Shown piece by piece: positions 5,653 to 12,158 of a stretch of DNA of 17,481 nt (its first letter is position 1; each line of letters starts with the position of its first letter). The notes below the pieces were generated by a model, which had not been told where the DNA came from, did not search any database, and worked only from the letters and a program-made list of their open reading frames with translations. The position numbers and the translations under genes are program-made. The DNA is taken from contig JACROM010000020.1 of NCBI GenBank assembly GCA_016214445.1, positions 1-17,481 on the forward strand, read 5' to 3'. This DNA is from Microcaldota archaeon (lineage in GTDB: Archaea; Micrarchaeota; Micrarchaeia; Norongarragalinales; Norongarragalinaceae).

Positions 5653-6170
5653 GGGACGAGCTTGAGCTTGAGATGGTGCGCGATGGCGTTGAATATGCGG
5701 TGCAGTACAAGGGTGAGGATGATGAGGAAGGCTAACCCGTCCAAGCCAACCTGTTTGGCGAGGGCAGGAAAGCCGGCGAGCGCGAACGCGAGCGCGAACA
5801 GGAGGAAGGGTAGCCGGTCGAACAACTGCATTTTCTCGCCTTGCTTCAGGCCCAACCTTCTTTTGGCGAAGCTGCCTGCAACGTCGCCGACCATGGTGCC
5901 GACGCTGAGCAGGAACGCTATGGCGGTTTTCTCTTCAAGCGTGTAGCCCGGAATGTTTGTACCGGAAGCCAAAGCAAGAGCCAGGCCCGCGAGTGTGCCG
6001 CCGGTCACTCCCGCAAGGAAGCCACGGAATGTTTTGCCGTGACCGAGAAGGCGGAAGCCGTCGGTGAAGCGGTTGCCAAGGTCGATAGGCGTGCGTCCGC
6101 CGAACACAACTGGCAGGGCGTTGGCGAAGTACGCTGGCAGGATGAATAGGAAGAGCTGGAGGAAGTCCAT
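5646..6170 (-). CDS. carS: CDP-archaeol synthase
   Basis: A 174-residue integral membrane protein of the CarS/CdsA-like family. It activates 2,3-di-O-geranylgeranylglyceryl phosphate with CTP to give CDP-archaeol, the precursor of archaeal polar lipids. Family hallmarks are ILPAYFANALPVVFGG near the N-terminus, PIDLGNRFTDGFRLLGHGKTFRGFLAG, and VGTMVGDVAGSFAKRRLGLKQG with LFDRLPFLLFAL in the middle. Length is normal for the family. A TATA-like box at 6193-6200 lies about 26 bases upstream of the ATG, so the message is probably leaderless and covers carS and the overlapping archaeosortase gene. Confidence 0.93.
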   Translation of the reverse strand: MDFLQLFLFILPAYFANALPVVFGGRTPIDLGNRFTDGFRLLGHGKTFRGFLAGVTGGTLAGLALALASGTNIPGYTLEEKTAIAFLLSVGTMVGDVAGSFAKRRLGLKQGEKMQLFDRLPFLLFALAFALAGFPALAKQVGLDGLAFLIILTLVLHRIFNAIAHHLKLKLVPW

Positions 6171-6192
6171 GGAGGTATTATGTCCTGTTGAG

Positions 6193-6200
6193 TAATAAAA
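6193..6200 (-). promoter_or_regulatory. TATA box of the carS-archaeosortase operon
   Basis: TTTTATTA on the minus strand, centred about 26 bases upstream of the carS ATG. Confidence 0.5.
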
Positions 6201-6287
6201 TGCTTTCAGCGCACTTCCGCAAAACTTTTTTAAACCCCTTTTTCGTTATGTGTGTCCCCAGTTTGGCCAGTAAAGAGGTGTAAGGAA

Positions 6288-6446
6288 GTGAGCGTTTTCG
6301 GCGACCAGATAATATGCAACTGCAAGTTGTGCTACCAGAACCACGGGTACGGGATTCCTTTAGCGAAAAAGGGAGACCTCTGGGTTTGCGAGCACGACTC
6401 TTCGCACAGGTACGTTATCCGCGGCGGGTACACGCACCGCGCTTGA
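6288..6446 (+). CDS. Small zinc-ribbon-like protein
   Basis: 52 residues from GTG 6288, chosen because GAGGTG at 6275-6280 is a good ribosome site seven bases upstream; the open frame begins earlier at 6252. Metal-binding residues are Cys10, Cys12 and Cys15 (CNCKLC), His19, then Cys34, His36 and His40 (VCEHDSSHRYVI). This pattern suggests a zinc ribbon with two ligand pairs about 20 residues apart. A TATA-like stretch (CTTTTTTAAA near 6222-6232) could drive it. No specific function is recognised; small zinc ribbons in archaea are often nucleic-acid or ribosome associated. It is divergent from carS. Confidence 0.7.
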   Translation: MSVFGDQIICNCKLCYQNHGYGIPLAKKGDLWVCEHDSSHRYVIRGGYTHRA

Positions 6447-6455
6447 CGTCAGAGG

Positions 6456-6463
6456 TTTTATAA
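6456..6463 (+). promoter_or_regulatory. TATA box of the 6488 gene
   Basis: TTTTATAA within GGTTTTATAACC, centred about 28 bases upstream of the ATG at 6488; leaderless spacing. Confidence 0.6.
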
Positions 6464-6487
6464 CCGTTATCGGCCAAACTTAACCCT

Positions 6488-7039
6488 ATGTTCGACAACA
6501 AGGAACGCTATTCCGGCAAAGTGTCCGAGAAGGACCTCGAGGAGCTTTTCGGCGAGGCTTCCAAACACGGCGCGGTGCTGGCGTTGATGTATTTTGACGC
6601 TCACGGGCCTTCCAAGGAGGGCGTAGAGAATTCTCTGGTTGACTTCGTGGGCAAAATCTCCAAGGAAAAAGGGGTTCTCTACTGCAAGGGAGAGGTTTTG
6701 AGGGCGCTGGAGAGGCAGGCCGAGGAGGGTTTGTCGGACAACATGCGCTACTCCTGCAGCACCGAAATCAAGATTCTGGCGAACAGCTTCAACACCTTGC
6801 TTGGCCTGTGCCTGCGCTTCGGGCCTCTTGGAGTGGAGATTCTGAAGCCGTCCGAGCTGAATCTTAACCTTGAGGAAGCGCAGAGCTTGTTGTTGGACGC
6901 GTCCCAGAGTACCCAGGATTACGTGTCCTACATCATGGACAAGACCATGACGCGCGAAGAGAAAGCCGGGTTGCAGGAGCACTTGAAGCGAAGAGCGGAT
7001 GTAGCGAAGCAGTTGCGGGAAGACGGCAAGATGAAGTAG
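6488..7039 (+). CDS. Soluble protein of unknown function, probably a conserved archaeal family
   Basis: 183 residues, no signal peptide and no membrane span. Well-formed blocks such as LALMYFDAHGPSKEGVENSLVDFV, YSCSTEIKILANSFNTLLGLCLRFGPLGVEIL and LLLDASQSTQDYVSYIMDK look like a conserved family, but I cannot name it. The C-terminal 35 residues are helical and highly charged (EEKAGLQEHLKRRADVAKQL). The ATG lies at leaderless distance from a clear TATA box and about 40 bases after the zinc-ribbon gene, so it has its own promoter. No catalytic motif stands out. The large open frame on the opposite strand is a shadow. Confidence 0.8.
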   Translation: MFDNKERYSGKVSEKDLEELFGEASKHGAVLALMYFDAHGPSKEGVENSLVDFVGKISKEKGVLYCKGEVLRALERQAEEGLSDNMRYSCSTEIKILANSFNTLLGLCLRFGPLGVEILKPSELNLNLEEAQSLLLDASQSTQDYVSYIMDKTMTREEKAGLQEHLKRRADVAKQLREDGKMK

Positions 7040-7101
7040 TTTCCGGCCGTTGTTCCTGTTTTTTATGGCGCGTTTTTTCTTTTCGCACGGCGTCGAATGT
7101 C

Positions 7102-8599
7102 TTATTCGTTCGTCTTGAAGACCATTTCTTCCACTATGGCGCCGTACGCGGGCCTGGTGATGAGCACTCCGAGGATTACTCCCAAAACTGTCGCTATGGC
7201 GAAACCCATTATTTCGACTATTCCGGACATTAGGAGCGGGAGCATGGACGCGAAAGCTACCCCGGCAGTGCTGAACACTATGAAGAAAGCGTCCTTGAGC
7301 TTGCGTTTAGGCGACACGTCCTCTCCTCTCTTCTTCAGCAGTTCGTCGGTGATGACTATCTGATTGTCCACGCCGGTACCAATCAACGCTATGACTCCTG
7401 CCATTGCGGCCAAGTCCAACGTGCCGAGCCCGCCCAGCAAGGCGAGCAGGACGAAGATTTCTATGACGTTGGTGAACACTATGGGGACTATCAGTTCAAG
7501 CCGTCGGTAGTAGAGCATTATCACTACTGCAACGAGTATGATTGCTATGGCTATGCCGTACAAGCTGTACATCAGGAACTGTTCGCCTAGGGAAGGGGCG
7601 ATGTTGTAGTAGCTGCCCACGCTTGCTGCAACCGGGAGCCGCCCGCCAGTCAACACGCTCTTGAGTTGTTTTACCTCGAGAATGGCGTTCTCCACTTTTT
7701 CTTGTTCAGTGTCTCCTTGGGACGAGCCGGTGATGGAGTACTGCGTTATGGACGCCCTCTTTATGGGCTCCACCTGGAGCACCGGCGCGGAGCGCAAACC
7801 AATTGCTTTCCAGGAGAAAACGGTGCTGAAGCCGAGCTGGCCGAACATTTCCGGAGCGAGTTCCTCCTCGGTTTTGTCGACAAGCTTGAGCGGCGAGGAA
7901 ATGTTGTAGGAGTAGCCGGCTTTCTTTAAAGCGTCGTAGACTTTCTGGTGTTTTGTTTTCAGGTAGTCGGGCACGATTATGGTTTCAGGCTTGATTTTCA
8001 GGATGTCGGACGCGTTGAAATCTTCAATGTAGTATAGTTTTATGTCATCGCCCTCCTTCGCAAGAGTTTCCTGTACCGAAGGCGAGGAAGGAACGGTTTT
8101 CTTTTCAACGAGCAGTGCCGAGTTGGCGGGCCGGTCAAGGAACATCATGACGTTTTCGCCTACTTTGCCCGAAGCCACTTCTGCGAAGTGCATTTCTCCG
8201 GGTCCGGTGGGAGCTGTTCAAGGCGACTTTTCGGCTCACTATGGCCTCGAACCTGCCCTGTTCGCGCAACAGTGTTTCCACTGTCTTGATTACCTGCGGC
8301 TGCGCCATCGGCAATTCAACCAGTATTTCCTTGGAGCCGAGCGGCCGGACTTGGGCTTGTGACAGGCCGAACTTGTTGATTCTCTGCTTGAGCGTGTCTA
8401 TTATGGAGTCCATGGTCTGTTGGTCCACGTTCTTTTCAAGGGAAATCGGTATCCTCACTCCTCCGGCGAACTCTATGCCGAGGTTGAGGTCGACTGTCGC
8501 CGGGTTGAGGTCCTTGAGGAAAACCAGGTAGAATGAAACGAGCAGAAGCCCTATCAGTAGAAGAATCTTGTAGTTTCGCAAAAGCTTGGCGTAACTCAT
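7102..8599 (-). pseudogene. secD: SecD, protein-export membrane protein, interrupted by one frameshift
   Basis: The 5' part (from ATG 8599) carries TM1 (ILLLIGLLLVSFYLVFL), the LNLGIEFAGGVRIPI motif and the first periplasmic-type domain to GRFEAIVSRKVALN. The 3' part (last 360 residues) carries the rest of that domain and the C-terminal membrane block with AMAGVIALIGTGVDNQIVITDELL. The two are in different frames. One extra base in the C-rich stretch near 8206-8212 would restore a protein of about 500 residues, normal for archaeal SecD. The downstream frame meets a TGA at 8218-8220, so the shift lies between there and about 8195. SecD with SecF assists late steps of Sec-dependent export. The start overlaps secF as ATGA. 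Real lesion, consensus error and programmed shift are all possible. Confidence 0.85.
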
Positions 8600-9684
8600 T
8601 TTTTCCGCCTCTCCTCGAGCCACAGTATGAGCGGCGCATTGCCGCACCAAGTTGCTATGAAGTCGACCACGCTTCCTACTGTGGCGATGACGCCTATCTG
8701 GTAGTAAGTCGGTATCTGCAGTATGAGCGCTACCGCAGTAAGGACGCCGAACGCCACTATGTTGGTGCAGCTCATCAGGAACCCCGTGTGCATGGCGTCG
8801 AACGCCCTCTTCTTCGGCTCGTCCTCCTGCCTCTTGAGCACGCGTATGGTAAGCATCAGGTCGGTGTCAAGCGAAAAACCAACTAGCATCAGTAGGGCAG
8901 CAACGGACGGCAGGCTCCACGGCACGCCGAAGAAGTACATTGCGCCAGCTGTGATGACTATGTCCGCCAACGCGCCGAATATTACAGCTAGCGACGGGCC
9001 GACTGAACGGAATATCAGGAAAACTATTGCAGATGAAAGTATGAAAGCCAGGAGTATGACTTCCCGTGTTTTGCTGAAGAAGAACTCGCTTAACGATGAG
9101 CCGACTTCCCTTACGGATACCGAGTCGGCTTTTGCAACTTTCTGTACCGCTTCAAGCAGTTCTTCCCTGTAGACCGAGCGCGCCTTCGATACCGCCTCGT
9201 CGGCTTCGCTTACTGCCGCGTTCGGGTCCTTGGCTTTCATCGAGCCGCCTGTAAGCTGTATTGCAGTTCCTGCCTCCTGCATCACCTGTTTTTCGAGCGA
9301 GGCAGCTGCAGCTTCCGAGCCCTGGCCTTGGGAAAGCGCAACCTGGGCATTCTCCCAGTCCTCGAGGAGGGAGCGGCTTCTTGCGAGGGTTGATGTCGCT
9401 TCGTCGATTTCCTTGCGCAACGGCAGCTCTATTTCCACTCCCGAACCAGCAGGGCTCTTGAATTTCCTAACGTCCGGTTCCATTCCGGCGACTTTCGCTA
9501 TTTCCGTCTTCAGAGCATCTTCGTCAATGTTTTGGCCTGACTGCACGGTTATGAGAAGTCCGCCCTTGAGGTCTATGCCTTTCTCCACCTGGGGGATGAA
9601 GAACAATGCCGCCAGCATGAGCAGTAGGGGCACCGCTATGAGGTACTTGTAGTGCTTCCACTTGTACGGATTCGGTATTTCCAC
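8596..9684 (-). CDS. secF: SecF, protein-export membrane protein
   Basis: 362 residues from a GTG with AGGGGAG nine bases upstream. TM1 is at about 15-31, followed by the hallmark KGIDLKGGLLITV. Five C-terminal spans begin near residue 189 and include VGFSLDTDLMLTIRVLKRQ and the MHTGFLMSCTNIVAFGVL block typical of archaeal SecF. Between residues about 90 and 165 lies a helical, Ala/Glu/Gln-rich, coiled-coil-like insertion in the extracytoplasmic domain, making the protein longer than usual archaeal SecF (near 300). It is first in the operon and overlaps secD by four bases. A TATA box at 9738-9745 would give a 5' leader of about 30 bases. Confidence 0.93.
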   Translation of the reverse strand: MEIPNPYKWKHYKYLIAVPLLLMLAALFFIPQVEKGIDLKGGLLITVQSGQNIDEDALKTEIAKVAGMEPDVRKFKSPAGSGVEIELPLRKEIDEATSTLARSRSLLEDWENAQVALSQGQGSEAAAASLEKQVMQEAGTAIQLTGGSMKAKDPNAAVSEADEAVSKARSVYREELLEAVQKVAKADSVSVREVGSSLSEFFFSKTREVILLAFILSSAIVFLIFRSVGPSLAVIFGALADIVITAGAMYFFGVPWSLPSVAALLMLVGFSLDTDLMLTIRVLKRQEDEPKKRAFDAMHTGFLMSCTNIVAFGVLTAVALILQIPTYYQIGVIATVGSVVDFIATWCGNAPLILWLEERRKK

Positions 9685-9737
9685 TTGAAAGAACTCCCCT
9701 TAACTAAGACGAGATACTCTCTATTGCGCCCTAAAAC

Positions 9738-9745
9738 TTATAAAT
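9738..9745 (-). promoter_or_regulatory. TATA box of the secF-secD operon
   Basis: ATTTATAA on the minus strand in the gap upstream of secF. It is about 57 bases before the GTG, consistent with a short leader carrying the AGGGGAG ribosome site. Confidence 0.5.
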
Positions 9746-9804
9746 CCTTTTTTTTAGGCCTAACAAAAGCTCTAATAAGCTTTTCAGTTATTTCTTTAAT
9801 TCTT

Positions 9805-9880
9805 GCAGGGGTAGCACAAGGACCATCTTTTTTCCCTAAAAAAGCTGGTCGGTCCAAAAAAGGGATCTAGCGCGCGAATT
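9805..9880 (+). pseudogene. tRNA-Leu remnant containing a degenerate T-loop intron
   Basis: 9805-9816 (GCAGGGGTAGCA) is identical to the first 12 bases of tRNA-Leu at 9914. It jumps to CAAGG, matching the tRNA-Leu T-arm 5' strand, and then to a copy of the T-loop intron. Matches to the true intron include CATCTTTT, AAAAGCTGG and GTCCAAAA, ending at GCGAAT. The anticodon arm, variable arm and 3' exon are missing, so no tRNA can form. The intron-like hairpin still folds (GACCA/TGGTC base, TTTTTT/AAAAAA stem). It lies directly upstream of tRNA-Leu. Confidence 0.75.
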
Positions 9881-9885
9881 TAAAA
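9879..9885 (+). promoter_or_regulatory. TATA box of tRNA-Leu
   Basis: TTTAAAA, centred 32 bases upstream of the mature 5' end of tRNA-Leu, at the end of the upstream remnant. Confidence 0.5.
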
Positions 9886-9935
9886 GCTATTTGTTCAAAG
9901 AAAATATAGCGATGCAGGGGTAGCAAAGCCTGGTC

Positions 9936-9972
9936 ACTTTCTTCGTGGTTTTACTCTACGTTGAAGCCGGAA
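9936..9972 (+). other. 37-nt D-loop intron of tRNA-Leu
   Basis: CTGG of exon 1 pairs with CCGG at the intron end (one G-U), leaving bulges TC|A and AA|A, cut after the second base of each. CTTT at the intron start pairs with GAAG, forming the inner helix. This is a HBh'-type relaxed BHB motif. The splice restores a 13-base D-loop, the same length as in my recollection of a typical archaeal tRNA-Leu. It is not similar to intron 2. Confidence 0.8.
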
Positions 9973-10021
9973 AAATGTGCTGCGTTCAGGGCGCAGTCCC
10001 TTAGGGGTTCAAGGGTTCAAA

Positions 10022-10106
10022 TGGTCATCTTTTCTTTTAGAAAAAGAAAAGCTGGCCTGTCCAAAAGAAAACGTCCTTGATGGGCGAATCATTTTGGCGT
10101 TGAAAA
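10022..10106 (+). other. 85-nt T-loop (59/60) intron of tRNA-Leu
   Basis: TTCA of exon 2 pairs with TGAA near the intron end; the bulges are AA|T and AA|T, giving a hBH-type junction as in tRNA-Gln. The main hairpin has base GGTCA/TGGCC (one G-U), a small TC/GC internal loop and an upper stem TTTTCTTTT/AAAAGAAAA. It is homologous to the tRNA-Gln intron and to the copy at 9822-9880. Confidence 0.88.
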
Positions 10107-10139
10107 TCCCTTCCCCTGCATTTTTATCTCTTCGTATCC

Positions 10140-10247
10140 GGTTAGTTTTGTAGGCATTTTCAGAGGGAAATGTACTTTTTTGTGCATTGCTCTATTTTTT
10201 GCCTTTTTACGAGGTAAATTTGACATTTTTTGCCTAGAAAACTAACC
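10140..10247. repeat. 108-bp element bounded by 17-bp inverted repeats
   Basis: 10140-10156 and 10231-10247 are complementary at 16 of 17 positions. Inside, AATGTAC (10169-10175) pairs with GTGCATT (10182-10188), and TTTAC with GTAAA around 10206-10217, so the whole element can fold as a multi-branched structure. No ORF and no clear target-site duplication flank it. It may be a structured RNA downstream of tRNA-Leu or a small miniature-element-like repeat. The remaining bases up to 10276 show nothing else. Confidence 0.6.
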
Positions 10248-10276
10248 CCTTACATCTCTTCTTTTCCTTGACTGAG

Positions 10277-10285
10277 TTGTATATT
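10277..10285 (+). promoter_or_regulatory. TATA box of the 10310 gene
   Basis: TTGTATATT, centred about 29 bases upstream of the ATG at 10310. Confidence 0.5.
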
Positions 10286-10309
10286 GAGTTATTTGTTTGA
10301 GTGGTTGCA

Positions 10310-10648
10310 ATGAAGAAAGAGTTCAGGTTTTGGTTCAGGGCGGCAGTCTTCGCCTTGCTATTGGTTTTGTTGTACTCTCACGGTGCGCCACTTCCGCTGC
10401 TGGCGTTTTTGGCGGTGTTCCTCGGCGCGCTGCTGCTGGCGAGGGAGCGGCTTTGGCGCAAAATCAACAAGAAAATCGGTGAAGTCAATTTCATGAAGGA
10501 CAGGCCTGAATGGCAAAGATGGCTTCTTGTGATGGCTTTGTTTGTTTTCGCGTATCTTGTCCTTCGGTACGCGTTGTTCTTCGTACTCAAGCTTTTCGGT
10601 TTCGACTTCCAGGCGGAAATAGCAAAGGCTTTGGGCCAATTGGGTTGA
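10310..10648 (+). CDS. Small multi-span membrane protein of unknown function
   Basis: 112 residues from the ATG at 10310 (a GTG at 10301 would add three). Hydrophobic segments lie at about 8-25 (FWFRAAVFALLLVLLYS), 28-46 (PLPLLAFLAVFLGALLLA) and 71-98 (WLLVMALFVFAYLVLRYALFFVLKLFGF). A basic linker (RERLWRKINKKIGEVNF) sits between the second and third, probably in the cytoplasm. The TATA box spacing suggests a leaderless message. It ends 21 bases before the DNA glycosylase-like gene and could be co-transcribed with it. No family is recognised. Confidence 0.7.
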   Translation: MKKEFRFWFRAAVFALLLVLLYSHGAPLPLLAFLAVFLGALLLARERLWRKINKKIGEVNFMKDRPEWQRWLLVMALFVFAYLVLRYALFFVLKLFGFDFQAEIAKALGQLG

Positions 10649-10669
10649 TTATTTTTCAGGTGTTTTTGT

Positions 10670-11344
10670 TTGTCTTTCCGTGAGATTCTTTCAAAACCGA
10701 GCGTGAAGCCGGTTCTTTTTACCATGTTCATGGCGAGCTTCGGCATTAATCCTGAAGGAACGCCGGGTGTGTCCATTCCGGTTGTCAGGAAGATGGCGAA
10801 GCAGATTGGAAAAAGCCATTCCTTGGCGCAGGAACTTTGGGGTTCGGGAGTTCACGAGGCGCGGATTCTCGCGTGTTTGGTTGATGACTGCGCGCAAGTT
10901 ACGGAAAAGCAAATGGATTCTTGGTCTGGCGATTTCGATTCTTGGGACGTTTGCGACCAGGTGTGCATGAATTTGTTCGACAAGACGCCTTTCGCTTACT
11001 CCAAGGCGGAAGAATAGTCGAAGAGGAAGGAGGAGTTCGTCAAGCGAGCTGGTTTTGCGTTGATGGCTTCCCTTGCAGTTCATGACAAGAAAGCCGGGGA
11101 CAAAAAGTTCGAGTCTTTTCTTCCGTTGATTGAACGCGAAGCAGGGGACGGGCGGAACTTCGTGAGGAAAGCAGTCAATTGGGCGTTGAGGCAGATTGGA
11201 AAGAGGAACAAATCGTTGAACAAGAAGGCAATCGCTTCGGCGAAGAGAATCGAAAAGCAAAACAGCAAATCCGCAAAATGGATTGTGAAGGATGCCTTAG
11301 GGGAACTTACTGACAAAAAGACGTTGGAGAGGCTGAAGAGCTAG
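10670..11344 (+). pseudogene. DNA alkylation repair enzyme (AlkD-like), interrupted by an in-frame TAG
   Basis: The reading frame is continuous across 10670-11344 except for TAG at 11015-11017. Both sides belong to the AlkD/HEAT-repeat DNA glycosylase family. The N-part has MASFGINPEGTPGVSIPVVRKMAKQIG, HEARILACLVDD and DSWDVCDQVCMNLFDKTPFAY. The C-part has EFVKRAGFALMASLAVHDKK and FVRKAVNWALRQIGKRN. These enzymes excise alkylated bases, mainly N3- and N7-adducts. The TAG falls where relatives, as I recall them, commonly have Trp (EW-S...EFVKRAGF), so one TGG to TAG change explains it. TAG is used as a normal stop by several genes here. The start is a TTG and the N-terminus looks slightly short. 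Either a recent pseudogene or a base-call error. Confidence 0.85.
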
Positions 11345-11360
11345 CGGCCAGTGTTTGAAA

Positions 11361-11399
11361 ACAAATTCAATTAATTGAACTTGTGTTCAAAATTTTGAA
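11361..11399. terminator. Double palindrome between convergent genes
   Basis: TTCAATTAATTGAA (11366-11379, flanking pairs extend it) and TTCAAAATTTTGAA (11386-11399) are perfect 14-bp palindromes sharing the TTCAA/TTGAA arms. They sit in the 108-bp gap between two converging genes. They are AT-rich and may act as a bidirectional termination region, or alternatively as tandem protein-binding sites. Confidence 0.4.
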
Positions 11400-11452
11400 A
11401 TGTGTTACTAATTTTGCGTTTTCCGCGTCGGGCGTACGAAAGCAGCTTGAGC

Positions 11453-12157
11453 TTAGAGCTCCGTTTCTCTGTAGTTTTCGTCCAATATCGTGCGCGTTAT
11501 CGTGCTGCCGCAGTGTTTTTTGACCATCGCTTCCAATTCTGAAACTGCCGCCTCCAGTTCTTCCCCCGTAACCGGCAGTAACGCTTCGGCAACCAAGACG
11601 CAATTCCTCGTTTCTTCCGTCAGCTTGGTTCGCTCGGCTTCCCGCCAGTTCCACCGACGGCATATGGTTGAGATGCTGTCCTTGTAGATGACTTCGCCTT
11701 CATGCGGCGGCCTCGCTTCCTTGTCCCCCAGCAACAGGACTGACGGTTCTTGTGCTGTTGCGAAAGTCAGTGTTATGTCGCCTTTGGTTTTGTCCAAATC
11801 CTCGCCGCCCAACGGCAGCATGTGCTTGAGCGAGACGAGGTTGTAGATGTCAACCAGCTTGTTGATGTGCCTCAAATCGCTTCCCTTCAGCACGAGACGG
11901 TAGAGGTTTTCGACCGACGAGCGGTTTTCCTTGGGTTTGCCGCCGAACGCCGCGTAAGCTTTCCTCCACGAGTCTATTTTCGGTGTCTGCGAAAGCGTTT
12001 CCGCCTGGAACTCGCGCCTTATCCGAGCTTCCTGTTCCGTTGTTTTTTCTGCGATTCCGCTCGCGATGCCGTTGTTGTCCGCTCCTTTTACGGAAACCAC
12101 TCCGACAAGCAGGCCTGGGAACTTTTCGAATATTTTTGGGTCTATCTTAAGTTTCAT
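11453..12157 (-). CDS. Stand-alone B3/B4 domain protein (PheRS beta-like editing domain)
   Basis: 234 residues resembling the B3/B4 domain of the phenylalanyl-tRNA synthetase beta chain found as a free protein in prokaryotes. Visible features are the N-terminal KIDPKIFEKFPGLLVGVVSVKG; the helical YAAFGGKPKENRSSVENLYRLVLKG block, typical of this fold; LVDIYNLVSLKHMLPLGGEDLDK; and CVLVAEALLPVTGEELEAAV. In PheRS this domain hydrolyses mischarged tRNA; for stand-alone versions a trans-editing or tRNA-binding role is plausible but not shown here. The ATG follows the pckA stop after one base, so translation is coupled to pckA although no metabolic link is obvious. Confidence 0.85.
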   Translation of the reverse strand: MKLKIDPKIFEKFPGLLVGVVSVKGADNNGIASGIAEKTTEQEARIRREFQAETLSQTPKIDSWRKAYAAFGGKPKENRSSVENLYRLVLKGSDLRHINKLVDIYNLVSLKHMLPLGGEDLDKTKGDITLTFATAQEPSVLLLGDKEARPPHEGEVIYKDSISTICRRWNWREAERTKLTEETRNCVLVAEALLPVTGEELEAAVSELEAMVKKHCGSTITRTILDENYRETEL

Positions 12158-12158
12158 T

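Larger units (their letters stand above)
9914..10120 (+). tRNA. tRNA-Leu (anticodon CAG) with two introns
   Basis: Exons are 9914-9935, 9973-10021 and 10107-10120; joined they give 85 nt. The acceptor is GCAGGGG/CCCCTGC and the D-stem GCA/TGT around the 13-base loop AAGCCTGGTCAAA. The anticodon stem is CTGCG/CGCAG with loop TTCAGGG (anticodon CAG, reading CTG). The 14-base variable arm (CCC/GGG) is typical of Leu. The T-stem is AAGGG/CCCTT with loop TTCAAAT, and the discriminator is A with no CCA. Intron 1 interrupts the D-loop after GGTC; intron 2 interrupts the T-loop at 59/60. A T-rich tract (10120-10125) follows as a likely terminator. Each intron is needed to explain how the stems close. 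Confidence 0.93.

Noticed and set aside
6467..6982. 171-residue open frame on the minus strand
   Set aside because: Shadow of the plus-strand gene at 6488; no promoter and no recognisable domain.
10277..10309. GTG at 10301 as start of the small membrane protein
   Set aside because: The ATG at 10310 fits leaderless spacing from the TATA box; the difference is only three residues and not certain.
11015..11017. Pyrrolysine or reassigned amber codon
   Set aside because: No pyl gene or structure is visible, TAG ends several other genes here, and the position fits a simple Trp to stop change.
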